From the NCBI RefSeq assembly GCF_000419585.1, contig NZ_ATTH01000001.1:1696005-1760004 (forward strand): 64,000 nt of DNA, read 5' to 3'. The notes under the pieces are model-generated. The model worked only from the letters and a program-made list of their open reading frames with translations. It ran no database searches and was not told the DNA's origin. A program made the translations under genes and the position numbers. Positions 34,334 through 43,451 of this stretch are shown here, one piece after another (position 1 is the first letter of the stretch; each line of letters begins with the position of its first letter). The DNA comes from Salisaeta longa DSM 21114. GTDB taxonomy: Bacteria > Bacteroidota > Rhodothermia > Rhodothermales > Salinibacteraceae.

Positions 34334-37060
34334 ATGGAATTTGAGCAGACCATAGCGCTGGCTAGCGACTTGCTGGCCGATGGACGCACCGCCGATGTGT
34401 TGCAGATGATTGACCCGCTGCTCGCCTCGCACGACGCGCCGCAACGCACTGCGCGCCTGCGTGCGCTGGCCGCACGCGTGGCCGTCACCGATCGGTGCGA
34501 TGCGCCCCGGGCCTTGGAGCTGCTGGCGCCGTTTCGGGAGCGAGCGGCCCGCGCCACACTGTCCGACACCGCCCGCGCCGATGTGGCGCTGTGGCTGGGC
34601 TGGGCATTGGCGTTGCGCACCGGCTCGCCCGCGGACGATGCCCACGCGCTCAGCCTGCTCGACGAAGCCGAACAGCAATACGCGGCGCTCTACGACGTGC
34701 ACGGCCAGGGCTGGGCGCTGCTTGGGCAGGCACAGGCGTACTTTGCCATCGACGAATACCACCTGATGCGCCGGGCGCTGCGCGAGGCCAAGCACTTGCA
34801 ACGTGCCCTCAACGATGTTCTTGCCACGCGCTGGCTCTGCGAGCTGCGCATCCCGGCCTTGCGCTTTGAAGGGCGCTACGACGAGGCGCGCGCGGCGATC
34901 GAGCGGCTGCGGTCGCTCCAGCCGTTTGTCCACGACCGCCGCGTGAAAGGCCATGCCTATGCCCACGAGGCCGCTGTGGACTACGACACGGGCGCGCCCC
35001 CCGAACGCATTGTGGAAGCCGCCACACAGGCCGCCACGCTGCTTGGCCCGCTCGCTACCGACGCCCGCTATCCGCTCCTCACGTCGTACCACGCCCGCAT
35101 CGGAGCGCTGCTTCGCTCCGGGGCCGACGAAGAGGCCGAGCGCTGCATTGCCGCGGCCCTCGATGCCATGGACGATTATCCCGTGGGCACGGCGCACCTG
35201 CAAACCCTTCGGGCGCGGCGCGCGCTTCGTCAGGGGGCACCAGAGCGCGCCGAAGCCTTGCTCCGCGATCTGTTTGCGCAGGCCCACCACCTGCCCCACG
35301 GGCTGCAGCGCTCGCACGTGGCACTGCTACGCGGGGAGCTCCTCGCGCGCCGCGGCGCCACCGACGAGGCCCTCCGCTGGATGGAACGGGCCTTGCAAAA
35401 TGCCCAGGAAACGGGCCACCGCGGCCATCAGCTGCAGGCCCTTCTCACCCTGGCCGCCACAGCCCTGCGCGCGCAACGGCCGGAGACGGCCCAGCGATAC
35501 CTGAAGGCCACCGCGCAGTACAAGCGCTACTTTGGGGTGCTTCCCTTTGCCGCGCAGCGCTTTGCCGTGCTCGCCCGCGCCGCCGACGACGCACCGGATG
35601 CATACCGGTGCCTGGCTGCGCAGGCGTACCGGCGCATGGGCGATGCACAGCGGGCCGACGCGCTCGCTGTGCCCTCGTATGCCGTAACGGATCATCTTGC
35701 CCCCTTACTTACCAGCGCAGCACCGTGCCTGCCGCTTGTGGCGTCGCTGTGGCACGCGGCCGACGGAACCGAAGCATCGACCCTTGTGCTGCATGCCGCC
35801 GACGGGGAGACGCGCTGGCGCGTTCTGGCCGGGTCGGTGGCGGCGCTGCCCGACGCACCGCCCCCGCCCGACGCCGTCGTAAACAACCGGCGGTGGGTGC
35901 GCCTCTACGCCGATGACACCCATGCCGTATACTGGTGCGGCCCGCCCGATGACGACCGCTGGACGGCCCGGCTGGAGGCCCTCGCCCCGTGGCGCCCGGT
36001 CGTGGCACTGGCCCTAGAGCAGTCACTGCGCGCCCGTCCGCCCGTTGCCAACGAGCCGTCGAATCCGCTGCCTGCGCTGGTGGCCGAGAGTACGGCGATG
36101 CAGGCGGTGCTGGACGAGATCCGACACATTCATGCCAGTCACCACGCCGTGCTCATTAGCGGAGAGGGCGGCGTCGGCAAGTCGCTTGTTGCTCAGGCGC
36201 TGCATCGCGCAAGCGCCCGCCACGACGCGGCCTACCACGAGGTGGAGTGCGCCTCGATGCAACGCATTCCGCTGGCCGAGCGCCTGTTTGGGCGGGCCGG
36301 CGATCCGGCATCGGGGGCGTTCCGGCGCGCTGCGGGCGGCACCCTGGTGCTGCGCAACATCGACGCCCTCCCTAACGACCTGCAGCGCCGCTTGCTGCGC
36401 GTGCTGCGGCGGGGCACCATCTTTCCAGAAGGCAGCGAGGCGCCCGAGCCGGTCGACGTGCGTGTAGTGGCCACGGCCCCGCACACGCTGGCCGACCACG
36501 TGCGGCGCGGCGACTTTCGCTCCGACCTGTACGACGAACTCGGCGTGATCCGGCTGCGCGTGCCGCCCCTACGCGAGCGTCGCGCCGACATTCCGGTGCT
36601 TGTACGCCACTTTTTGCGCGCCCTCACGCCCGAGGCCCAATCCATTGTTGCCATCACCAACCGGGCCCTGCGCGCGCTGCGCACGTACAACTGGCCCGGC
36701 AACGTGCGGCAGCTACGCAACGAAATTGAGCGGGCGCTGCTGTTGGTGCGCAGCGAACCGGCGCCCACTATCGACTTGCGCGACCTTTCCGCCAGCATCA
36801 CAGAACGCGACGACGCGGCGGAGCCGGCCGCCTCGCCCAACGACGCCCTGGAGGCCATCCTGGCGCCTAACGAGACACTCCGCGACGTACTCGCGCGCAC
36901 CGAAACGGCCGTCATCGAGCGCGTGCTGCGCGCATGCGACGGTCAGGTGACGGCCTCGGCCGACGTGCTGGGCCTCTCGCGGCAGGGCCTCTACAAAAAG
37001 ATGAAACGCCTCAATATCGACGCCGCCGCCTTCCACAGCGAAGCGGCCGCTGCATCGTAG
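34334..37060 (+). CDS. TPR/AAA-plus/Fis regulator with degenerate ATPase core
   Basis: A 908-residue regulator. Residues ~1-480 are helical TPR-like repeats; ~490-570 resemble a linker/GAF-type region; ~576-800 is a NtrC-like AAA+ domain; the last ~30 residues are a Fis-type helix-turn-helix (ADVLGLSRQGLYKKMKRL). Walker A GEGGVGKS is intact at 610-617, and the arginine-finger regions FRSDLYDELG and PPLRERRADIP remain. However, the GAFTGA loop that contacts sigma-54 is missing (LFG653 runs to SGAF663 directly), the Walker B Asp-Glu is Arg674-Asn675 (LVLRNIDAL), and sensor-I Asn is Ala715 (VVATAP). It should bind DNA and perhaps ATP but not act as a normal sigma-54 activator. The GTG at 34304 is an alternative start. 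Confidence 0.85.
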   Translation: MEFEQTIALASDLLADGRTADVLQMIDPLLASHDAPQRTARLRALAARVAVTDRCDAPRALELLAPFRERAARATLSDTARADVALWLGWALALRTGSPADDAHALSLLDEAEQQYAALYDVHGQGWALLGQAQAYFAIDEYHLMRRALREAKHLQRALNDVLATRWLCELRIPALRFEGRYDEARAAIERLRSLQPFVHDRRVKGHAYAHEAAVDYDTGAPPERIVEAATQAATLLGPLATDARYPLLTSYHARIGALLRSGADEEAERCIAAALDAMDDYPVGTAHLQTLRARRALRQGAPERAEALLRDLFAQAHHLPHGLQRSHVALLRGELLARRGATDEALRWMERALQNAQETGHRGHQLQALLTLAATALRAQRPETAQRYLKATAQYKRYFGVLPFAAQRFAVLARAADDAPDAYRCLAAQAYRRMGDAQRADALAVPSYAVTDHLAPLLTSAAPCLPLVASLWHAADGTEASTLVLHAADGETRWRVLAGSVAALPDAPPPPDAVVNNRRWVRLYADDTHAVYWCGPPDDDRWTARLEALAPWRPVVALALEQSLRARPPVANEPSNPLPALVAESTAMQAVLDEIRHIHASHHAVLISGEGGVGKSLVAQALHRASARHDAAYHEVECASMQRIPLAERLFGRAGDPASGAFRRAAGGTLVLRNIDALPNDLQRRLLRVLRRGTIFPEGSEAPEPVDVRVVATAPHTLADHVRRGDFRSDLYDELGVIRLRVPPLRERRADIPVLVRHFLRALTPEAQSIVAITNRALRALRTYNWPGNVRQLRNEIERALLLVRSEPAPTIDLRDLSASITERDDAAEPAASPNDALEAILAPNETLRDVLARTETAVIERVLRACDGQVTASADVLGLSRQGLYKKMKRLNIDAAAFHSEAAAAS

Positions 37061-37083
37061 TATCCTTCAACGCTCCCGTTGCC

Positions 37084-37485
37084 ATGTCCGACGAACCCGC
37101 CGATACCCCCTCAATTGCCGTGCGCCTGGATCATGCGTCCGTGATGACGCCCGATCTGGACGCGGCCGCCGATTTTTACACGACGGTGCTCGGGCTTCAG
37201 CTCCGCACCGTGACCGACGACCCCGTGCGCAAGGGCCGCCGGCAGGCCCTGCTCATGGACGGCGCGGGCCACGACATCGTGGAGCTCATCGAAATGCCGG
37301 AAATGGCCCATCCGTCGGTGCCGGGCCGCGGCGGGGTGCATCACCTGGGCTTTCGGCTTTCGGATGCCGACTGGCACACGCTGCGCGCCCGCCTCGACGC
37401 GCAGCAGTACCCGTACCAGGAAAAGGAAGGCCGCCTGTTCATTCGGGATGCCGACGGGCTCGTTCTGGAAGTAGAACATACCTAA
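37084..37485 (+). CDS. VOC-family (glyoxalase-like) protein
   Basis: A 133-residue single-domain VOC protein with metal-binding pattern: His in RLDHASVMTPDLDAAADFY, Glu in HDIVELIEMP, His in GVHHLGFRLSD and Glu near the end in GLVLEVEHT. Such proteins include glyoxalase I, methylmalonyl-CoA epimerase and antibiotic-resistance members; length alone fits methylmalonyl-CoA epimerase, but no key motif separates them here. ATG 37084 lies 23 bases after the regulator gene stop, so it could be co-transcribed. Confidence 0.75.
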   Translation: MSDEPADTPSIAVRLDHASVMTPDLDAAADFYTTVLGLQLRTVTDDPVRKGRRQALLMDGAGHDIVELIEMPEMAHPSVPGRGGVHHLGFRLSDADWHTLRARLDAQQYPYQEKEGRLFIRDADGLVLEVEHT

Positions 37486-37518
37486 CGGCCTGCTCCCACG
37501 CGGCCCGCGCACGGGCCT

Positions 37519-38955
37519 TTAGCCGTGGGCTTCCAGCACCTCAGCCAGGCCAAGCTGGTCGATGGCATCCTTAACCAGCGCCCGCGCCCCGTCAGGCGTC
37601 TCGGCTTCGGAGTACACGCGCAGCACCGGCTCCGTGCCGCTCGGCCGGATGAGCAACCACCCATCCGCCGCAATGTGCTTGTAACCATCCAGCGTATCGA
37701 CGCGCTGCACCGGACGCCCATCAATCGTGTCGAGGCCGCCGTCGGCCGCCAGCCGGGCTAAGACGCGCTCTTTCAAGGCGTCGGTGATGTGCAGGTCGTC
37801 GCGGTAGCAGTGGTGCGGCCCAAAATCGTCGTACAGCTCCTGCACCAGCGCCGCGAGCGGCCGCCCGCGCTTCACCATCATCTCCACCAGCAGAAGCCCA
37901 ATGTAGAGGCCGTCGCGCTCGGGGATGTGCCCGGCCGCAGCAATGCCGCCCGACTCCTCGCCGCCCACCAACACGTTTCCGTCGGCCATCTTCGTGGCGA
38001 TGTATTTGAAGCCGATAGGCGTCGTTTCCAGCGGCAGGTCGTACCGCGCGGCCATCGCGTCGAGCATGTGCGTCGTCGAAAACGTCTTGACCACGGTGCC
38101 CGTCAGCCCGCGCTCCTCCACCAGGTACTTGACGAGCAGGGCCAGGATGCGGTGCGAGCTTACGAAGCGGCCCGTGGCGTCGTACATGCCAATGCGGTCG
38201 GCATCGCCGTCGTTGGCAATGCCCACATCGGCGCCATGCGTGGCAATGGCCTCCGCGAGGGGCGCGAGGTTACGAGCGATGGGCTCGGGCGCCTGCCCAT
38301 GAAAGCCCGGATTTTCGTCGTGGCGCACCGGCACCACCTGATCGCCCAGCAGCTCCTGCAGAAACCCTTGTCCGGCGCCGTACATCGCGTCGTGGGCAAT
38401 GGTAAGGCCCGAGGCCGCGATGGCCTCGATGTCGAGCCGTTCGCGGAGCACGTGCAGGTAGGCCGAGCGCAGGGCGTACGGCGACACGCGGCCCTCGGCC
38501 TGTAGCGTCTCCAGCTCGGGCAACGCATCGGGCGCGGGCCCTTCCGCGGGGATGCGAGCCTCTACCGCGTCGATCATCGCGGGCGGCGCCGGGCCGCCAA
38601 AGTCGGCCTTGATCTTGAATCCGTTGTAGTGCGGCGGATTGTGACTGGCCGTAATCACGAGGCCCGCGTCAGCGTCTTGGTCGAGCGTGCCCCAGCTTAC
38701 GGCGGGCGTGGGCACAAACGTGTCGGCCAGGTGCACCGTGAGGCCCGAGGCGCCAAAGATGCGCGCCACAAACTGCGCAAACGAGCGGCTCATGAAGCGC
38801 GTGTCGTGCCCCAGCACAACCGACGGCTCCGGCCCGTAATCGTCAAGCAGCCAGTTGGCGGTGGCTTGCGCGACGCGCGCGAGGTTGTCGAACGTATACT
38901 CTTCCGCAATGACGGCGCGCCAGCCGTCGGTGCCAAACGAAATTGGGGATGCCAT
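37519..38955 (-). CDS. Phosphoglucomutase/phosphomannomutase family enzyme
   Basis: A 478-residue phosphohexomutase that moves phosphate between C1 and C6 of a hexose phosphate through a phosphoserine. The catalytic loop is VITASHNPPHYNGFK, the Mg-binding loop IANDGDADRIGM, the sugar-binding loop VGGEESGGI and the phosphate-binding loop IRPSGTEPVLRVYSE. ATG 38955 begins the typical MASPISFGTDGWR; 20 codons upstream in frame are unsupported. Whether it prefers glucose, mannose or glucosamine phosphate is not clear. It lies downstream of thrC by about 113 bases. Confidence 0.94.
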   Translation of the reverse strand: MASPISFGTDGWRAVIAEEYTFDNLARVAQATANWLLDDYGPEPSVVLGHDTRFMSRSFAQFVARIFGASGLTVHLADTFVPTPAVSWGTLDQDADAGLVITASHNPPHYNGFKIKADFGGPAPPAMIDAVEARIPAEGPAPDALPELETLQAEGRVSPYALRSAYLHVLRERLDIEAIAASGLTIAHDAMYGAGQGFLQELLGDQVVPVRHDENPGFHGQAPEPIARNLAPLAEAIATHGADVGIANDGDADRIGMYDATGRFVSSHRILALLVKYLVEERGLTGTVVKTFSTTHMLDAMAARYDLPLETTPIGFKYIATKMADGNVLVGGEESGGIAAAGHIPERDGLYIGLLLVEMMVKRGRPLAALVQELYDDFGPHHCYRDDLHITDALKERVLARLAADGGLDTIDGRPVQRVDTLDGYKHIAADGWLLIRPSGTEPVLRVYSEAETPDGARALVKDAIDQLGLAEVLEAHG

Positions 38956-39068
38956 AACGCGGCGAAGATGCGTGATTGATGGGATCGGGCCTTCAAGAAA
39001 CGATGCGGCGCGCACAAAAGCACGGCGGCCCCTGCAAACCGCTTGTTAAAGTTGAGCGCTACGCCCGA

Positions 39069-40358
39069 TCACTCCGATACGACAACGTCCCACAGCGCGT
39101 CGAGCGTGGGATCGATGGTGGGCACCGCGTGCGAGCGAGCCATCACCTCGGCCAGCGCCTCCGGCACAGGCACCGTGGCACCCACGAGCGGCTCCACCAC
39201 ATCGGGAAACTTGGCCGGATGCGCCGTTGCCACCAGCATCCACGGATGATTGTCGTCGGGGTCGAGGCGCTCGCGTGCAGCCACCGCGGCCGCCGTGTGC
39301 GGATCCCACACGGTATCCCACGCGTCGGGGCCGCGGCGCATGTGTTCGCGAAGGGCGTCATCAGGCACACGCACGGCCTCTACGGCCTGGCGCAGGGCGT
39401 CGGGCGGCGGCCAGTGGTGCAGCAGGCGCTCCATGTTGCTGGGGTCGCCCACATCCATGGCGGTGGCCAACGTCTCGACCGTGTCGAAGGCCGTATAGGC
39501 GCCATGCTCCAGCGCATGCACCACCGCGCGGTTGGCATTTGTCGCCAGCACGATGCGTTGCAGCGGTGCCCCCAGAGCGCGGGCGTATAACGCCGCGAGG
39601 CCGTTCCCGAGATTGCCAGAGGGCACGATGACGTTAGGCGCCACGCCATGCCGCGCGCGGTAGCGCAGCCCCGCCGCCACGTAGTAGGTCATCTGCGGGA
39701 GCAGCCGCCCGATGTTGATGCTGTTGGCCGAGGAGAGGCGCAGGCGCCCATTCCAGCGCTCCGACTGAAACGCCGCCTTCACGAGGCGCTGGCAGTCGTC
39801 GAAGACGCCGCGCACCGCCACCGTCTGCACGTTGGCATCCCAGCCGGTGAGCTGCTTTTCTTGGCGCGCTGAGACGCGGCCCTTGGGATAGAGCACCACC
39901 ACCTCTACGTTGGGCTTGCGGTGAAAGGCGGCCGCGACCGCCGCTCCCGTATCGCCCGAGGTGGCCACCAGGATGGTGAGCGGTTGGTCCGCGGAAGCGT
40001 TCAGGCGGGAGAGGCTATCGGCCAGAAAGCGTGCGCCCACGTCCTTGAAGGCAGCGGTGGGGCCGTGGTAGAGCTCTAGCACAGCGGTGCGGCGGCCCAC
40101 ATCGGTGAGCGGGACTGGAAAGCCGTACGTCGCTTCGCAGAGCGCGGGGAGCACCGGGGCGAGCGGGTCATTTTCCCCCACAAACGGACGCAGGGCATGC
40201 GTGGCCACCGTGGGGAGGGATGCCGCAGGCGCGGGCCAGTGATTCAGCGTGGGAAGCGTCTGCGGCACGTACAGCCCGCCATCAGGCGCAAGGCCTTTCT
40301 GCAGCGCCGTGGCGAGCGATACAGCGCGGGCGTCGGATTGGGTGCTCAGGTACTGCAC
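39069..40358 (-). CDS. thrC: Threonine synthase
   Basis: A 429-residue PLP enzyme that turns O-phospho-L-homoserine into threonine. The PLP lysine is in LYHGPTAAFKDVGARF; LVATSGDTGAAVAAAF and IVPSGNLGNGLAALYARALG bind the cofactor phosphate. The N-terminus LSTQSDARAVSLATALQKGLAPDGGLYVP is the standard thrC start. It follows the alpha/beta hydrolase gene by 30 bases on the same strand, which suggests cotranscription. Confidence 0.96.
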   Translation of the reverse strand: MQYLSTQSDARAVSLATALQKGLAPDGGLYVPQTLPTLNHWPAPAASLPTVATHALRPFVGENDPLAPVLPALCEATYGFPVPLTDVGRRTAVLELYHGPTAAFKDVGARFLADSLSRLNASADQPLTILVATSGDTGAAVAAAFHRKPNVEVVVLYPKGRVSARQEKQLTGWDANVQTVAVRGVFDDCQRLVKAAFQSERWNGRLRLSSANSINIGRLLPQMTYYVAAGLRYRARHGVAPNVIVPSGNLGNGLAALYARALGAPLQRIVLATNANRAVVHALEHGAYTAFDTVETLATAMDVGDPSNMERLLHHWPPPDALRQAVEAVRVPDDALREHMRRGPDAWDTVWDPHTAAAVAARERLDPDDNHPWMLVATAHPAKFPDVVEPLVGATVPVPEALAEVMARSHAVPTIDPTLDALWDVVVSE

Positions 40359-40388
40359 AAGCAGGGAAAGCCGGTGACAGAGGACGCG

Positions 40389-41204
40389 CTATGACGCCGC
40401 GGGCCATGCGCTGAGTTCGTTGTGCGTAAGCTCTTCTAGAAAATCGAGCACGTAGGCATTAAACTGCTTCGGATGCTCAATCATGGGCGCATGCCCGCAC
40501 TTGTCGATGAAGTGGAGCGTAGCCTGCGGCATCCGTTCCTGAAACTCGCGGCCCACGTCGGGGGGCGTGATTTCGTCGTTGGCGCCCCACACCAACAGCG
40601 TCGGCATGTTCAGTTCGCCCAGGCGATCCGTTACAATTTCTTTATCGGCCGAACGTGCAATCTTGATCAGTCGGATGGCGCGCCCGCGATCGTCGAGCAC
40701 GTTGAGCATCTTGTCGATCAGCTCGTCGGTCGCGTGCTTCGGATCGTAGAACGTCATCTCGGTGCGCTCGCGGATGAACTCCCGGTCGCGGCGGCGCATG
40801 GTGGAGTTGCCGAGCGACGCCTCGTAGATGCCTGACGATCCCGAGAGCACCATCGCGTGCACCGTCTCCGGATAGTCCAGCGCATACAGCAGCGCAATGT
40901 GCCCGCCCAGCGAGTTGCCCACGAGCACCGTCTGGTCAAACTCCATAAACTCAACAAAATCACGGATATAGTCCGTGAGACCAGGGATGTGCGTGTTGCG
41001 CACCGAAAGCTCGTACACCGGAATGACCGGGACAACTACGCGGTACCCGGCCTCGGCGAGCGCGTACACCGTGTCGGTCCAGTTATCAAGATCGCCCAAG
41101 AGGCCGTGCAAAAGCACAATCGGGGGCAAAGGGGACGCCGTTGGCCCTTTGTCGATGTATGCGAAATCATTCGACTCGTGAACAGTGAACGGCGTGTCGT
41201 GCAT
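40389..41204 (-). CDS. Alpha/beta-fold hydrolase
   Basis: A 271-residue alpha/beta hydrolase. Oxyanion-hole and first strand PIVLLHGLLGDLDNW, nucleophile elbow VLVGNSLGGH (Ser), acid in LVWGANDEITP and catalytic His in DKCGHAPMIEHP. Substrate unknown; the family covers esterases, dehalogenases and lactonases. ATG 41204 was chosen because the 15-codon in-frame extension has no family support. It is directly upstream of thrC. Confidence 0.9.
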   Translation of the reverse strand: MHDTPFTVHESNDFAYIDKGPTASPLPPIVLLHGLLGDLDNWTDTVYALAEAGYRVVVPVIPVYELSVRNTHIPGLTDYIRDFVEFMEFDQTVLVGNSLGGHIALLYALDYPETVHAMVLSGSSGIYEASLGNSTMRRRDREFIRERTEMTFYDPKHATDELIDKMLNVLDDRGRAIRLIKIARSADKEIVTDRLGELNMPTLLVWGANDEITPPDVGREFQERMPQATLHFIDKCGHAPMIEHPKQFNAYVLDFLEELTHNELSAWPAAS

Positions 41205-41559
41205 GAGCGGCAAGTGCAATAAAACAGGAGACAACCTGGCGGCGAACATGTTAACAGGCGGTCAACGCACCCCCGTCCGGGCTTGATCCACAAAGCCACC
41301 TTTGCACACATTCAATACGCGCCCTTGCAAGAATTGTGCGCTGTGCCTACCATACGGGTACCGCTGCGGCCAAACATGCCATGCGCAGGCCACACGCTGC
41401 AGCGACGGACGGCATCACGGGCTACGTGCCCGGACTGTTTGAATCCTCTGCTATACCGGCGGTTTGCGTCCGCCACGAAGAAACCGTCCGGGAAATGTAT
41501 AAGTTATGAAGCATCCAATAACTGGCGTATCTATTCCTTTGTATGGGTTTTCTTTATCC
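41205..41559. other. Non-coding stretch with no gene seen
   Basis: 355 bases between the divergent hydrolase and YtxH genes. It should contain both promoters. A TTGCAA followed 17 bases later by TACCAT (around 41327-41355) is a weak candidate for the plus direction. No RNA gene, repeat or riboswitch was recognised. Confidence 0.4.
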
Positions 41560-41889
41560 ATGAGCGAACGATCGAGCACACGTACCCTGCCGTCTAGCCT
41601 GTGGAGCGCTCTTGCCGGCGGTGCCGTGGGCCTTACGCTGGGTCTTTTGCTGGCCCCTCGCAAAGGCGTACAAACGCGGCGGCGCGTTGCGTACCAGCTG
41701 GAGTCGCTGGCCCTGCGCGTCACCGAGTCTCTGCAACGCATCGCCCGTGAGGATGCTGCAAGCGAAGCCCAACGCACCCGCGCCGCCCTGGCGTCTGATG
41801 CCCAGGCCCGAGCCGATCATATTCGGGAAGACATCGACGCCCTTCTTGAAGAGCTACGTAAAAAGCAGCCGTCGCCGCCCAACGACTGA
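41560..41889 (+). CDS. YtxH-domain protein
   Basis: A 109-residue protein with the YtxH layout: a short N-terminus, one glycine-rich membrane segment (WSALAGGAVGLTLGLLLAPRKG; the LLLAPRKG end is diagnostic), then a helical cytoplasmic tail (QLESLALRVTESLQRIA to DALLEELRKKQ). Members are stress-related and poorly defined. ATG 41560 places the membrane segment correctly, and a longer in-frame start at 41506 is unlikely. Confidence 0.8.
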   Translation: MSERSSTRTLPSSLWSALAGGAVGLTLGLLLAPRKGVQTRRRVAYQLESLALRVTESLQRIAREDAASEAQRTRAALASDAQARADHIREDIDALLEELRKKQPSPPND

Positions 41890-41945
41890 TGCCGCCGCCT
41901 GCATGGCGCGCTCGCTTTCTTCCCATTTGTTGTTAACGTGCCTAC

Positions 41946-42764
41946 ATGCCTAAACTTTCCGTTCTCCTCGCGCCGTCCGAAACCAAACAGCCCGGCGGCA
42001 ATCCCTTTGCGCCCGACATGTTTGACTACCGCACCTCGGGCACGTTCAACTATTTCGATTCCCTCAATCCCGAGCGGCGCAAGCTCATCGACGCGATTCA
42101 CGCGGTCATCGAGACCGGAGACGAGGCGGCACTCGCCGATCTTTTTCAGGCCGAGGGCCCCATCCTCGACGAGGCCGTACAGGCGATGGCCGAGATCTAT
42201 GATGCGCCGCTGATGTCGGCCCTCGACCGCTTCAGCCCCGGCATCATGTATGCCGCCATGGATTTTGCCAACCTGCCCACGGGTGCCCAGCGCCGGCTCC
42301 TTGAAAACGGCATCATCTTCTCTGGCCTGTTCGGGCTGCTACGACCCGACGACCTGATCCCGAATTATCAGCTGGGCATGGAAGCCACGGTGCCCACCAT
42401 TGGCCCCGTAACCGATTACTGGCGGCCCCTGATCAGCGATGTGCTGAACGACTACCTCCGCGACCGCTTCGTGTGGGACCTCCTGCCCGAGGTGCACCGC
42501 TCGGTGTGGGTCGATGAGCACACCTACGAGGCCCGGGTGCGCGTGCGCTTCGAGGAAGTGATTGACGGGGAGCGGCAGCCCGTACCGCCGGAGGAAGCGG
42601 CCATCCAAAAGGGCCAGTTTGTGAACTACATCGTGCAAGAAACCGCCGAGGAGCTGGACGACCTGCTCGAATGGGAGCATCCGGACGACTTCGTGTTCGA
42701 CGAGGCCGGGGCTTCGTTTGATGACGAAACCAACACCTGGTCGATTGCCATGGTGCAAGAGTAA
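41946..42764 (+). CDS. yaaA: YaaA/DUF328 family peroxide-stress protein
   Basis: A 272-residue protein of the YaaA family, in E. coli a DNA-binding, OxyR-regulated protein that lowers free iron during peroxide stress. Family features here are MPKLSVLLAPSETK, ALDRFSPGIMYAAMDFANLP, NGIIFSGLFGLLRPDDLIPNYQLGM and PVTDYWRPLI. It lies between YtxH and udk on the plus strand with short gaps, and may form a stress-related unit with YtxH (inference). Confidence 0.92.
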   Translation: MPKLSVLLAPSETKQPGGNPFAPDMFDYRTSGTFNYFDSLNPERRKLIDAIHAVIETGDEAALADLFQAEGPILDEAVQAMAEIYDAPLMSALDRFSPGIMYAAMDFANLPTGAQRRLLENGIIFSGLFGLLRPDDLIPNYQLGMEATVPTIGPVTDYWRPLISDVLNDYLRDRFVWDLLPEVHRSVWVDEHTYEARVRVRFEEVIDGERQPVPPEEAAIQKGQFVNYIVQETAEELDDLLEWEHPDDFVFDEAGASFDDETNTWSIAMVQE

Positions 42765-42796
42765 ACGAGCGGATTAAGGGTAGCACGCCTTACGGT

Positions 42797-43426
42797 ATGG
42801 ATACGCCGGTTGTCATTGGCATTGCGGGCGGGTCGGGCTCCGGTAAAAGCACCGTGTTGCAGCGCGTGGTGCGCTCTATTGGCTCTGCGCGCATCGCCGT
42901 GCTCGATCACGATGCGTACTACCGCGACCTCTCGCATCTGCCGCCCGAGGAGCGCGCGCAGTTCAACTTCGACCACCCGCGCGCCCTCGAAACCGACCTG
43001 ATGCGCGAACACCTCGATACGCTGCTGCAGGGCACGCCCATCGAGAAGCCGATCTACGATTTTACGACCCACAGCCGAAAGGACGAGACGCAGCACATCG
43101 CCCCGCGGCCCGTCATTATCCTGGAGGGCATTCTGGTGCTCGCCGAGCCTGTGCTGGAAGCGGTGATGGACATCAAGATTTACGTGGACACGGCCGACGA
43201 CATTCGGCTCATGCGCCGCATCCGGCGCGACATCCAAGAGCGCGGGCGCTCCATCGACGGCGTGCTCAACCAGTACGAGCGCACCGTACGGCCGATGCAC
43301 CTGGAGTTTGTGGAGCCCTCGAAGCGCAACGCCGACGTCATCATTCCGCGCGGCGGCCACAACCACGTCGCTATCCAGATGGTGCTCGCCCGCATCCGCG
43401 ACCTCCTTCCCGCGCCCACGGCCTGA
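42797..43426 (+). CDS. udk: Uridine kinase
   Basis: A 209-residue ATP/GTP-dependent kinase for uridine and cytidine in pyrimidine salvage. Walker A GIAGGSGSGKST is at residues 7-18, followed by LDHDAYYRDLSHLP, NFDHPRALETDLM and IYVDTADDIRLMRRIRRDIQERG, all typical of the PRK/Udk fold. It converges with the mannosyltransferase-like gene, 25 bases away. Confidence 0.96.
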   Translation: MDTPVVIGIAGGSGSGKSTVLQRVVRSIGSARIAVLDHDAYYRDLSHLPPEERAQFNFDHPRALETDLMREHLDTLLQGTPIEKPIYDFTTHSRKDETQHIAPRPVIILEGILVLAEPVLEAVMDIKIYVDTADDIRLMRRIRRDIQERGRSIDGVLNQYERTVRPMHLEFVEPSKRNADVIIPRGGHNHVAIQMVLARIRDLLPAPTA

Positions 43427-43451
43427 TGCGCACATCGTGCCGTTTCGATGC

